Shown here: one piece after another, positions 11,342 through 25,575 of the stretch | Layout: each line of letters starts with the position of its first letter | Position numbering within the stretch: position 1 is the stretch's first letter | From: Chalciporus piperatus | Lineage: Eukaryota > Basidiomycota > Agaricomycetes > Boletales > Boletaceae | Direction: 5' to 3' | Length of the DNA stretch: 64,000 nucleotides | Assembly: GCA_038093975.1 (NCBI GenBank) | Contig: JBBPTG010000051.1 | Coordinates: forward strand, 62,001 to 126,000 | Notes under the pieces: model-generated | The model's database searches: none | What the model saw: the letters and a program-made list of their open reading frames with translations, nothing else | What the model was told of the DNA's origin: nothing | Translations under genes and position numbers: made by a program

Positions 11342-13380
11342 ATGAGTAGGCGGGACCCGCGGGCGTCGTTGAATGTTAGGCAGAACGATGCACTCGCCGA
11401 GTTCGAGAACTGTAAGTCTCACTGGTATTTTACCCGGCGAGATGGTTATTGACTTTTGCCGGAAGTTAAGAAGAAGTTCCTACTCGCGAACAAGCACATC
11501 ACGAAGTAGGCCTCAATCTTGGCGCGCAGGACCTATGCTGAGGTTTACTTGCCTGTCACAGACTTAATTCCACTTTGAGCGTTCGGATTGAAGAGCTCCA
11601 GGCTGAAATATCAACACTATACGTCGAAAATCTGAGGCTTCGCGCTTCTGAAATTGCGCTCGCTACACAGCTCAAGAGGGAGCAAGAGAAGTCACGGAAG
11701 ATTCTAGCGGATGCGGAAGCTGCGGTACGCCCTCGATCTCGTTCCGTGGCATTTTGTTGCCTTCCGGTGCTCATCCAATTCTAAGACATCCAATCTCTCG
11801 AAGCACCTCGGTTTCCTGCGACAGTCATTCAACATCACGACTGGCACGGTGTCGCTAACGTTGGAGCCTAAACCACCTCCGAGGGCTCGTCGACCCATGT
11901 TTGATCCTAACCTATCTCCGCAACTGCCACGGCTTTCCCGCGCACCGAATTTTCCCGGAATATACGAGGACGACGAAATCGCGTCGTCTGCAGAAGCAGA
12001 AGAAGAGGAAACCTATCAAGTCAGCTCGGCAGCTCGTCGGAAAGCAAAGGACAGACTTTCGTCACCTCGCTTACTGTTGCCATCTCGGGTAGCGTCACCA
12101 CCTCCCTTGCCAACACCTCTTCATATCAACCTGATTGAACGTGAATCATCCACGAAGCGGAAATCTATTCGAAGGCAGAGTGGGTTGCTTTCTGTCAACA
12201 CAGAGGTTGGCCCATCGGCGGGATCGGAGAGGGCTGAGGGTCCTATACATCCAAGGGCTGCGAGCCCTGCTCTCGGGTCGCCAGAGCGTCGGAATGCTGG
12301 GTTGGTTGAAGACGACGAAGAAAGACAGGTTGACCAGATGTTTGGCTCCGGTGGAGTTTTAGGGGAAGTGGATTTCGCGACGAGAACGAGAAAGGAAAAG
12401 AAAGAAAAGAAGTCGAAGCATGGGGAAAGAGAAGTTAGAGAAGTTACGCCCGAAGACAATGATGGGGGATCCTCGAGGAATCGAGAGAAGCGAAGACGCA
12501 AGGACGACGATTCATCCGGCTTGAAGGACGTCACAAACTCTCCGAGAAGTCGCACCCTCCTACCACCACTGGACATCATTGCATCTGGTACGGGTGGACC
12601 CATCTCGGCTTATCGGATGATAATTGATATCTGACTTGACTCTTTGATAAAAAAGATCGAGATCGACAGCGCACGCCGGAGACTGATGGGCCCACACCGA
12701 CATCTGCTGGAACATACGCCACGTCTCGAGCCTTCCTATCGACACCCGCCACGACGCCCGTCACTACGCCTCAGGTCTCTCAACTACCAACACCTCGCAC
12801 ATCCAGTCCCATACCCCCTGGCGCTACGTTTGCTTCCGAATCTGAAGCACCAGCAGGTGCTCGCGAACGAAGGGTCCGCAAAAGTATCAACTACGCTGAA
12901 CCGAAGCTCAACACGTGAGTTGGGCGTTGTCATTCTCGACGATTCTCGTGCTCAGCTGTTTCTAGAAAAATGCGGAAGCCTGATTCTGTACCTCCAGCTC
13001 CGACGACCGCGGTCCCCAAAAAGCGCATCTCTACTGCTACTCTCAGTGACGATGCTGAACCACGATCGTCGCTGGACGGTCCCTCCAGGCGCCCTGTTTC
13101 TCCCCTTCAACCTCCCGCACCGAAGCCCTCCACTTCCACTTCCGACTCTTCCTCCTTGGGTGTTAGTTCCGTCAAACGAAAGAAATCACGACCATATATA
13201 CCCGTTGACGACAATGACGACGAGAGCGACGGCACACAAGCAGACGCCGAATACGGCAACACCTGGGTGAATACTGACGGCCGGCGACGAAGTGCCCAGA
13301 ACGGACCAGCGCGAGGCAGCACCAGCCTTCGCAGGGTACTTGAAGCCGACGATGCGAGGAGACACAGCCTTGCTGTTTGA
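11342..13380 (+). CDS. SGO1: shugoshin
   Basis: Protector of centromeric cohesin, expected to recruit PP2A at kinetochores. Six exons close in phase: 11342-11411, 11466-11505, 11562-11724, 11786-12587, 12656-12914 and 12966-13380. The N-terminal coiled coil reads KKFLLANKHITKLNSTLS, then VRIEELQAEISTLYVENLRL, which is the shugoshin N-terminal (PP2A-binding/dimerising) signature. The C-terminal basic shugoshin motif is also present, RRVRKSINYAEPKLNTKMRK, spanning the last intron; in other species it binds phosphorylated H2A. The long middle is Ser/Pro/Glu-rich and disordered, as is usual. The tail after the motif (RKKSRPYIPVDDNDD and on) is unremarkable. Having both diagnostic ends makes the call strong. 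Whether it is the mitotic or meiotic form cannot be said; only one copy is in the window. Confidence 0.9.
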
Positions 13381-13756
13381 TTGTATGATCCTCGTCTGGC
13401 TCGCTTGTGGTGCTCTTTCATAGGATTATTCTATACTATTGACGGCATGAGACTAGCGTTAAAGTACCATACGGATACCAACTCAATCTTGTAATTATAC
13501 TTTTCTTTTTCATCGGTCGAATAGTGATGACATTGACGACTTAATTATACTGGTTATTGAATTCGAAGCAATAATTTCTCTGCTGAGTTGGTTGCGCCTA
13601 CGATATCCTACATGCAAGGGTATACAGATTCGAGCAAAGTGTACGTTGGCACACGGGCAGTTTTGGTTCTGGATCGAACACACTTTGCCAAAGACACTAA
13701 ATTGACTCGGAAGCGCTTTCAGAAGTATGCCTAATGGTGTTATATATAGATCAGCA
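13381..13756. other. convergent intergenic region
   Basis: Lies between the stop codons of shugoshin (plus) and the cyclase-family gene (minus). It presumably carries both 3' ends. Nothing else was seen. Confidence 0.5.
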
Positions 13757-15700
13757 TTAGCGCCCATGTGCACAAGGATGAATACTGACGGCAGCGTTGG
13801 GGGGACTGGCGGCTCCACCAATGCTACAGGGCAATTATATCAAGGCATCATCCAAATTCGAAGGAGAGCAGCACCCACATGTTCAAAGGCCAAGACGTGA
13901 AGAAGAAGCTATACCTTCCTGTTTCCTTGCACACTTGCGAGAGTGGTTCGAGGTCGAAGAATTCACCTTGGGAGTAAGCTGTCAGCAACGCATGGGTGGG
14001 AATCGGGTGGCAGAACGAACCTATGGGCATGCCCCAAAGGCTTGCCAACGGACACAATTCAGTAAGCTTGCGCTTTTGGTTGGTCGATCGTTGATTTACT
14101 CACCCGATGATCGTCTGGAAGATAGTGGTGAGCGTGAGTTCCAAAAGGCAAAGAATCTGACGCTCGTATCCGTGACTTACCTGATGAAGCGCTGGCACAC
14201 CCTGGGGCGCTGGCCATCTCTTTAAAGAGGTTCAGAATGTTAACTCACGATTGCACCTTGTAGATTTCCACACACCTCGAGGGAAGGCTGGTCCGATGCG
14301 ACAGCAGCAAAGTGGTTGTTCCTAAAAAAAATCCCGATCACTTTTTCCTGACCAAGGCAGTTCACGAAACAAAGATACGTACCACAAGAAGCGCTTCATG
14401 TCCTCACTTTGTTCGATGCCAGCACTAAATTACCGACTATTGTCAGCTTCTGCATAAGAATAGAACGAGACACGGCTCCACGCACAATGTCTCAACCTCT
14501 GGACCACCGCGCAAGGCAGCCTTGGCATCGTTGTCGGTGTCATAATACTTCTGAATGAACCCGACGCGGATGAGGAGAATGTCTGCTTGTCTGAACGTGA
14601 CGCCCTGTTTCTTTGCGCATGCTTCAAGCTCGGCGACGCTAATGGGGTGCGTCGTCCATGGGTCGTACGGAAGCTGGCTCCCGTCGGCAGTATAGTAGTC
14701 GACGAGATCGAGAAGGACACCACGTCCACAAATACCGTGTTTCGACCAGTCTATGAAAGGGAGTCGATGTGGTGTGCGTCTATGAAACTGGCGTCAGACG
14801 TTGGGTGAACGTACTGTGCATTCCGAGCTTGACACGAGCGTGGTCAATCTCTTTCGGGTCGTGAATCTCCATTTCACCCTCGGAAAGGGACACAGCGGGA
14901 GTGCTGGACATCCATATTCGTGAGCGTGAACTTGTAACGAGCGGTGCGAAACCCGGGACGTACTTGTTGTAGAAGACGTTATAACTCGTCAGTCCGTAGT
15001 GTTTGAGACCGTCCCATTGAGAACCAGATTGGGTGTTCTAGACAAGTTCGTTTGGTGAAGTCTCTGGTTACAGACAGCGGTAATGTGAACTTACGATGTG
15101 AATCACGTCGTCCCTAATCGGGATGGAGGGATCACCCTTGATGAACGTCGTAATGGAAGGAATCTTGCGTCCAAAGACAGGCTAGACGCATAGTTAGACA
15201 CGACGAACGCTGGGTATCAGCATACACCATACGCACCCTGGAAGGGAAGTGAATCGGCCTGGAGACGCACACGAACTCGTAATCAGCCAACAGCATCCCA
15301 ACACCGTCAACGCAGACATATAATCACATACCAATTCAACGATACTGTCTTCCCGGTGCTATCACCATCGTGTTAGAAGTTGTCAAGACCGTCGTACGCA
15401 GATGAAAACGTACCGAACTTCTTCTTTGGCAGCCCTTTGGACGACGTCTTCTGTCAAGAGGTTGATCGTACCAAGTTCGTCGTCTTTGCCCCAGACCTCC
15501 CAGGCGCAACCGGGGAACTCGTGGAACTTGGGGAGCTGGTCGAAATTGGGGAGAACTTTGCCGGTTTCAGTTTCATCGGCCTGCGCTGGCTCCTCAGGCT
15601 TGGGAGCCTCTTCTTCTACAGGGGCAGCGGTAGGGGACGCAGGCTGGGATTCAGCCTTGCCGCTCCTCATAGAGAGCATACGCTTTACACGAGACGCCAT
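13757..15700 (-). CDS. cyclase-family hydrolase (kynurenine-formamidase-like fold)
   Basis: Member of the 'putative cyclase' superfamily (PF04199), which includes metal-dependent kynurenine formamidases. Spliced minus-strand reading gives LPNFDQLPKFHEFPGCAWEV, WGKDDELGTINLLTEDVVQR, SLNWPIHFPSRPVFGRKIP, then the metal/active-site region INTQSGSQWDGLKHYG, a fungal version of the HxGTHxDxxxH motif with Q replacing the first His, followed by KLGMHTPHRLPFIDWSKHG, GRGVLLDLVDYY, DILLIRVGF and EFFDLEPLSQVCKETGRYSF. The last intron (donor GTGGGTG, acceptor CTGTAG near 13,810) restores the family ending WPLNIIGGAASPPNAAV. At least seven introns. Substrate unknown; fungal members with this altered motif are uncharacterised as far as I know. 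The N-terminal 55 residues are basic then acidic and could target an organelle or be disordered. Confidence 0.85.
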
Positions 15701-15917
15701 GTCGACAGGGAATCAAGAAATTGGATCCAATACGTTTGACACCTGCGGCCGATATACTTATACCCCACACCAGCGGGGAAGCGGGATATCCATCGTCGTC
15801 GGTGTCACGCCTATAGACCAGCAGACCTGTCAGATGTGGAAATTCGAATTTGATGGAGGGAACATTATAAATACACGACGGGCACCAATTAGGCGAAGAA
15901 ACGGTTGTAAGGTATTC

Positions 15918-18498
<2,581 letters not shown>

Positions 18499-18783
18499 TT
18501 TCCTCCAGTTATAATTTGGTTTACGGGGCACCGCACGATCGAAAAGAAAAATGACTGTGCTAGGAGTGGATGATACAGGGATTTTGTTGAGGCTTTCCGT
18601 TCGTCGTGCTCGGGTGGTGAACACAGCTGTTCGTCGTAGACAAAGAATCTGACCGCCAGCTTTCCTCTTCGGGTCAAGGTCCGTGCACAGCCCACATACT
18701 AGTACCCTCACGGTCAATGTTGGAACTAAAGATGATTATAAGCTAGTAACTAGAGTAAATACATCAAGGTATAACTGTTCTCC

Positions 18784-21277
18784 TCAACCCCTTAGTCTCA
18801 GCTCCCTTGCAGCCCGAGATCCAGCTGGTGGTGCATAGGGGAGATTCCTCTCTGCCTCATTCACCCGATCGACCATAGCCCTCGCTTTGGTCCCAGGACT
18901 CGGAAATTGTGGCTCGAGGTCGCGAGTTTGGTTCGTACTCGATTTCGTCTGGCGAGGAGTGATGTGAGCAGCCAGCTGTGCCATCGACCGTGGCACGCGG
19001 GGAGCCGGGTTGGAGGTGGAAGATGCAGTTTGTTTTGTCAGCGAGCGATTAGCCATTTTATTGATGCGAGCTTCGTCGTCTTCTTCTTCAGGCTCAGACC
19101 CAGACTCATTGTCCTTCGCAGGGCCTTCCTTTGCAGCGAGTTCCAAAGTACGATGCGTCTCTGCATCGTCCGAGTCAGATGGCCCACTCTCGATTTCGTG
19201 CACCTCCATATCTTGGTATGGAGGTAAAGGGGGGAATTTGTCGTCGTCGTCATCTTCGTCGTGGATTTCAAGTTGGGTTACATCGCTCGTCCCCAGCAAG
19301 TCCTCGACAACCCTCTCATCTTCGAACGTCTCCCTTGTGGATAGACCATTGTTCGTCATGATAGGTGCGGAGGACGTGGCTTGGGAAGCTTTCTCGGTCG
19401 ATTGAGTGTTATCTGCGACTTGCTCGACCTCAGGGATTCGTGCAAGTTCGTTGTCTCTGGCTTTCCCTTTGCCCTTAGCTTTTCGTCGCTGGGGAGGGGG
19501 AGGCTGAGGTTCAACCGATCGCGATCTCGCGCGAGTATTTCGATAGGGTCCCTCTCCGCCTGCGGCAGTCGCAGCTTGAGTCATGCGGCTTCTGCGTTGC
19601 GATGGTTCTGGTTGCACCGAAGCACCACGTACACGCTGAACCGCGACACGTTCCTGGATCATTACCAGCGTCATTTGTGAACTGGGTGGCGCAGCAAGTT
19701 GAGTGGCTGATGCCTCCGCCGCTCTAGATCGGGGAGAAACGCGCTTTTCAGCGGCCTCAGGCGATGCGACTAGGGTGGCCTGGGTAGGCGCAGGGGGGTC
19801 CTCGTTGTCAGTGACCAAATCCACCTCAGGGGAGAACCTTGGCTCCAACCTGTGCACGAGGAGACTCAGCTCATCAAGCTGTATCAAGCTATCACGAGCA
19901 CTTACTGTGGAATGTCGTAGTAGTCGTACACTGGCCCCTCCTCGTACTCACGATCCCCGAACAGGTCACTGCCTTCTACTTCCGGAGATTCCTCTTCACG
20001 TGCCTGGCTTTGTCCGCGGCCTCGCTCAACTGCAGGTGGCCCATCGTTCTGGCTCGATGACGCCGCTGCGACGCGCGCTCGCTTAGCGTGCAATGCTTGG
20101 GCGTCGCGCTGACGATGCGCGTCGGGATGGTGACGTTTGATTCGCTGTGGGTCTTGTTCTGCAGCATCCTCTTCCTGTGGAGCTTCCTGCTCTTCTTCTT
20201 CCAAGACGACGAGATTCTGTTCATGCTGAGCAAGGTAATCGCGCGCGGCTGCAGCTGCGTCTGCTTGTGCTGGCTGCCTTGCCTCCCCGCGTTGTTCTTC
20301 TCTCCTTCGGTGGCGCTGTTGTTGTTGTTGTTGGCGTCGCACTTCTTCTTCTTCCTCCTCCTCCTCCTCCTCTTCTTCTTGTCTCAAATGCTGAAGATTA
20401 CGCGCACGACGATCTTGTCCAAGATTATGCCCATGACCCTCCAGTGCCCTCGCATAGAAATCGATCCACCTGTCCATCTCGTCTCGATTCTTTTTGTAGT
20501 GTTCCCGCCACGAATGAGCAGTGTGTCGTTTCGCCCACGTAAAGTCCTCGTACTGCTCACACCGTTTACCCTAGAAAACGAAGGTGACCCGGGACTGAAA
20601 AGAATAGACGCGTAAACACATACCAACTCTTCCAACTGCTTGTACGCTGTCATTCCTAACCGACCGTCTCTTCTGGGGAAGATCGTCGATAGATATTGCG
20701 CCAGGTGCTGTCTATCCTCTGACGTGAACGCCACTCGCCTAGCTCGCGAAGAGCAAAGAAAGAGAAAGACAGAAACCAAAAAACGCGTGGTCAGCCGATA
20801 CGGCACGTCTGTAAACACGAAAACGCGTACACGCGTCCAAGCTCCGCCCCCGGCACAGGTCCCGGCATTCCCTGCCTGGGTGGGCCCAAATGTCCATAGT
20901 ACCCAGAGGTTATACAATGGCGCACGAATCCACGTGGCTCGACAAAGATGGACATTCTGTAGAGCTCTGGCGAGGAGTAGTACCGCCGGCGTATGAGCGT
21001 GATGTTCTCTTCCTCATCCACAAGGAGGACATGTGTCTCTCGCTCGTTGACAACGACTCGTCCTCCATGGCGCTTGTAAATAGACACAGTCGAGATGAGA
21101 ACGCTAGGAACTGGAACTCGCGACGCTTGGATATGCTGTACTCACCTCGATATCCTCTGTGATCCGTCCTCGGCCCTGCCTGACGCTCTGATGAAAACAA
21201 AACTTGATAGGAGAACCACCTTTGGTAAACAATCCGTTCTCCTCGTCGAGTTCGGCTGACACTGCTCTGCTGCCCAT
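18784..21277 (-). CDS. Rap1-like telomere protein with BRCT and Myb domains
   Basis: Five exons: 21277-21146, from 21072, Myb exons around 20740-20600 and from about 20575 to 19906, and 19849-18784; about 740 residues. Residues 15-105 match a Rap1-type BRCT: GLFTKGGSPIKFCFHQS, ITEDIERHGGRVVVNE, THVLLVD, RRRYYSSPELY, FVEPRGFVRHCI. Residues 126-207 form a Rap1-type Myb: RVAFTSEDRQHLAQYLSTIF, GRLGMTAYKQLEEL, then FTWAKRHTAHSWREHYKKN. The rest is disordered: poly-Glu, poly-Gln, acidic DDDDDKFP, basic RRKAKGKGKAR. No clear C-terminal Rap1 helical (RCT) domain was found. In yeasts and animals Rap1 acts in telomere protection, mainly through partners; whether this one binds DNA is unknown. Intron 19905-19850 is needed to avoid a stop. 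Confidence 0.8.
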
Positions 21278-21481
21278 CTTGCGGAGAAGCCGAAAATAAG
21301 AATGGCGGATCCAACGATGCAGTGTGGCAAAGGTGGCGGGGATCCAACCGGGAGATGCCGAAGCAAGGCAAAGGCGAAACAAAGTAGTCCAGCTCTCACT
21401 CAACGAGTCGTCGTTCCGTTCCCCCTAGGAGCAAGCTGAGTTGTGTGGCAGGAGAGGCTGAAAAGTCGAACCCTGAATCGT

Positions 21482-21518
21482 GGTTAGGGTTAACATGACC
21501 TCTGGTATAACCCTAACC
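21482..21518. promoter_or_regulatory. perfect inverted repeat of telomere-type (TTAGGG) sequence
   Basis: GGTTAGGGTTA at 21482-21492 and its exact reverse complement TAACCCTAACC at 21508-21518 are separated by 15 bases. Each arm holds one TTAGGG hexamer with telobox flanks (AACCCTAA). It lies about 205 bp upstream of the Rap1-like start codon. Teloboxes in promoters are known binding sites for telomeric Myb proteins in fungi and plants; a regulatory role here is inference. Confidence 0.55.
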
Positions 21519-21637
21519 TTGTCTATGGGTTTCTGTGCATTCACCCAACCCCCCAGGCCATCTTCAAGCTTCAGCTTCAAGAATCAAGAGAGACCAATTG
21601 CAAGAAGACTTGGAAAGGTGCAAAAAATAATGTCATT

Positions 21638-23021
21638 TCACTGAGCCATCAGATTATAATCAATGTCTGTTATGCCAAGCCAATCAAGTTCTACTCCAGC
21701 AGACCCTTCAAATTCATTGATGTTATACACTTTTGTGGTTTCTGTGGTGTTCCAAGTTGCAGCCAATCTGGTCAACTTGACAAACCTTTCTGCTTGTGAC
21801 TGATTCTCCTTGAGGATTCTGCATGCAACCCCAATGATATCCTTCACAAACCATGTTTTCCATGTACTTCTGGTTGCTGTCAGCAGTGCATGGGTCCATT
21901 TGGGATGTTTTTGATCTGGGTCAGGTGTTGAATGGACTCTGATTTCAATAGTATTGAGGAGTGAAAACGCAGCAAGGTATGATGGCTTGAGAGTCCAAAA
22001 GAACCCCCGTGCGGGATACCAACTCTGGCCAGGATAACGTTGGATTGCAAAGATGTCCCAGGTGAAATGAGTCAAGTTTGGGAGAAATATGGCCAGTGCT
22101 GTTAAAGAATTAGCAAGGTATACATTAAGATGAAGGTGGAGCACACATTTGGTTGGAGCAATGCCTTTCAGGACCTGCACCTTATTACATTTCCCTTCAA
22201 TGATTGACTTAGTGATTGAGGTCCCTTTCCCTTTTGTGCACATCACTTCTTCAACATTTGGGCAAAATCTAATAATTGAATGTGCCAAAGTTGGCAGAAT
22301 GACTCTTCGTACTGAAGGTAATTGTTTGCCTTTGAATCCCTCAATGATGATGGACTTCATGCCTGCTGATACAAAGACAACTATGAAAAACATTCAAACA
22401 TTATCTCTCTGGAATAGTCCAAATGCCAGTATTACCTTCAATGGTTGTAAGATTGGGCATTGATGAAAGACACTCTGTGAGTGCCAGAAAGTTTGTTGCA
22501 TAGTTGTAGCGTGCTAGAGCAATGGATATTGTGCTAAAATACTAGTTGTAAGCATGTATGTTGACTTGAATGTCAGCAGAGACAAACTTGACCAGGGGCA
22601 ACAAGTATGGGCACTCATTCAAGACATGTACACTGGTCTTCATTGTCTCACTGATAACTTGATACCACCTTTTTCCAATCTTTTGAATACAGGGTTGACA
22701 GAATATGAGCCTCCTCCAAGCGGGTGCAAGGCACCGTGATCGGAGTACCCTGGATGTCTGTGACAATGCCCGAAGAGTGAGCATGTGAGAGAACACTTCT
22801 GATGAGTGGAAGTTGCTGGGGTGCTTGGAAAGTTCGTAAATGGTGGTGTGTTCACTGAGAATTGGGAGATAGGATAGAATATCATTGAGAATGTCATCTG
22901 GGATAGATTCCAAACTGGGTCCGGTTTGGAAAGGCACAGATAGGAGAGACTTGGGCTTTCCATGTGGACTTGTGCTGACATGGGGATGCACTAACTTGAT
23001 TTGCTTGGCTTTGCGAGGCAT
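21638..23021 (-). CDS. F-box protein in a CpG-depleted island
   Basis: Three exons: from 23021 to about 22575, about 22530-22432, and about 22391-21638. The N-terminus has an F-box: LESIPDDILNDILSYLP followed by LRALSQTSRVLRSRCLAPAW. The C-terminal two thirds carry irregular LRR-like segments (ITKSIIEGKCNKVQVLKG, LTALAIFLPNLTHFTWD). It would act as a substrate adaptor in an SCF ubiquitin ligase. The coding sequence is AT-richer than all neighbours and nearly free of CG dinucleotides: none between 21,541 and 21,966, whereas flanking genes have several per 60 bases. No stop or frameshift was seen, so it may still be functional. F-box genes of this type are a large, fast-evolving family in Agaricomycetes. 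Confidence 0.75.
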
Positions 23022-23275
23022 GATCACAGTAAGTGCAAAGGAGGAGAGTGCAAGGGACTGTGGTAGAAGAGTGTGAGTGTGAGAGATTGTGGATGGTCCC
23101 GAGTTCAGTGTGATAGGCCCCTATCTTACTCGTGCGCCACCCGTTGGCCTCGAGAAGGGTCGAATTCTTTCCACTTCAGATGTGAAACGAATGGTTACAC
23201 GTTACACTCCTAAGTTTTTCAAGGTGGTAGAGTAAAGCATATTGTACGCCATTTCGGACCTGACCGCCACCACGA

Positions 23276-25284
23276 TCACACGTCTGCCTCTCCGTCATCC
23301 ACCTCAATGACAGGCTCTCTCTCCGACGCCGTATAAAAGCTCGGAACAGTCGCCACCAGACTCTCAATATACCAATAACTCTGTCTCGGATGCGTCTTGC
23401 CCTCGCCATCACGGCTCATCTCCACCCACGTCCCATAAAGACCCATATCGACAGAAAGATGCGCCACAGTCGTTCTGTCGACGAGGATAGTCACGTCATC
23501 GTGGTATGGGTCGAAAGGGTCACCATCTTCGATGGCCTCGGTCCCCTCGGGCGTGAACTCGGCGATGACGGCGCCGTTTGATCCAGGTTTGATGACTGGT
23601 TTTGAGAAGTCGATGGTTTTTTCCTCTGAGCTGTGTATCCATGGGCTCATCACCACTCGGGAGAAATGACGCTCTAATTCTTGTTCAACCGCCAGCGAAG
23701 TCGGCTTCACCTCCGGCGGAACGATCTTCCCGATCTTGCGCGTTGAAGACTCGACGATACCAGTCGAGAACGTCAGAGGCAAGACGGTTGGCCCAAGAAA
23801 CTGCATCAGAGAAGGAACAGACACGTCTGTCCATGACGCTGTCGTGTAATGTTCTGCTAAAATGGCGGCAGTCCAAGGATCGCCCGAAGTGGGGATGTTT
23901 GTGACGGGAACGGCAGCATCGGTGTCGAGATTGTCTTCCAATGCCTGTCTCGCTGTGATAGAATCAAGGACGACGTCTGACGGGACGACCTCGATCTCCC
24001 GCTCTACGAGCTCTTCCTCGAACGAACCTAGGGTATCTCTCGTGGGAGAGCGATCGTTTTTTGGAAGGTCATCGACAACTGGCAGGTTGGCGGAGATCTG
24101 GACGCTGTGGCTTCCTCGCGTTCCCCAGCACTCCTTGCAAGCCACGTCGAACTTTGCGGGAAGGATTTGCCCGAGTTTCGCTGTCAGTGGTAACTCTTTG
24201 CAGGCAAGCTGAGCGATGGCTATCGCTCGCCTTAAATTGGCGGCGTGCTCTTGGGAGTCGAAGAACACTTTGTTCTGAAGCATGAAGCACAAGAAGAAAC
24301 GCAGCACAGTGGGTGCAATGAATAGGTTCCTTTCCGTCCTGGGGATTGGTTAGAGAAAGAGTAACATTCTGAAGAGAACGAGACGTGCTGACCAAATTAG
24401 GCCCTTGTCGTACATATAAGAGGATAGAAACACTTTGACCGTCTTCTCAATATCATCCACGAAAGCACGGAGACGCTGTGCTTCTACACCCGAGTCATCT
24501 GCACTTGGTTCAACTTCTTTTCCCGGTGCGGCGGTTTGCTCCAAATAATCCTGGACGATGGCAGGGTTGGTTTGCTTCGCCCTGGGACCCTCGTCTTCTT
24601 CGTCTGATGCCTCGTCACCATTGTTCGGACCATCCACCTCTCCTTTTCTTTTGGGCTTGGCCTTTTTGTATATCGGCTTGCTGGAGATGAGTCCGATGTA
24701 GAGGCGGAACTAGAGAAAGATGTCAGTAAAGAGCATCTACACAGGCAACGAAAGCACGAACTTCATCCCAGATGATCCTAACCCCCAGAGATATCTCTGG
24801 CCAATTGCGACCAACCCTGAAATCGTCTGCTGCCTGAAAGACGCGATCCTCGTATTTCATTTCGCTATCCCAAGTGACTCGTCAAACGCCACGTTCGTCC
24901 ATGCATCGCACAAGACACGGCTAGCTCGCACCTACTGAATGGGATGCTCGTCGTTCGCGACGCCTCGCCTTCCTCCCACTCCTCCCACCAAGGAATGAGT
25001 CGCCCGTTGACATCAGTAGCGTTCCCCGCCGTCCGTCTCTTCTTTTTATCCCTGCTCTTTTGTCGCGCCTCGTCTTCACTCAACACCTTTATCGTTGGCA
25101 AACCCACAAGCCCATCAACCTCGATCTCCACCCCATCCTCGTTCACAAGCTGTCTATACCCCGCCGGCTCAAACTCTCCAAACGGCACGATCGTTACTCC
25201 ATTCGGGCGTTGCGGAAACGGACTCAGAGGTGGTAGCTCATCGGCCACGGCAGACTTGGGTGGCGTGGTTGTCAATGCGGACAT
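23276..25284 (-). CDS. Arb1-like protein (Argonaute chaperone complex subunit), tentative
   Basis: Four exons close in phase; the second (about 24,865-24,755) reads SEMKYEDRVFQAADDFRVGR and starts after an intron with donor GTGCGA. The N-terminus LPPLSPFPQRPNGVTIVPFG and WWEEWEEGEASRTTSIPFSS looks conserved-basidiomycete. The middle FRLYIGLISSKPIYKK, DKGLIWTERNLFIAPTVLRF and LPAKFDVACKECWG resembles the Arb1 family, which in fission yeast helps load small RNAs onto Argonaute and supports heterochromatin. I recognise the family by pattern only; the match could be wrong and it may be an uncharacterised basidiomycete protein. The C-terminal 250 residues have no recognised domain. Placed between the two Rap1-like genes. 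Confidence 0.5.
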
Positions 25285-25575
25285 GGGGGTAAGAGATCAA
25301 GATGGATATCATACCTCGAGATATCTTTATATGCAGATGCCATCTCCCATTTTGCACTCATCCATCATTTCTTTCTTCTTCCGTGTTGGGGCAGATCTAA
25401 ACAGCTGACGTAATACACCCAGGCTTTCCCTTCACTTTGTCGAGAATTTCAAAACAATGTGACATTCACCAGCGCCCATCCCGCGTGCGCCAGCGCCGGC
25501 TAGAATGATAAAGCCTCGAGGAAGACACGCTCATCTCCTCCCGTAACTCCTCCACCAACACCCCCAAGAACGGGC

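Noticed and set aside
21482..21518. Telomere end or interstitial telomere array
   Set aside because: Only two hexamers in opposite orientation inside a normal intergenic region; far too few units for a telomere relic array.
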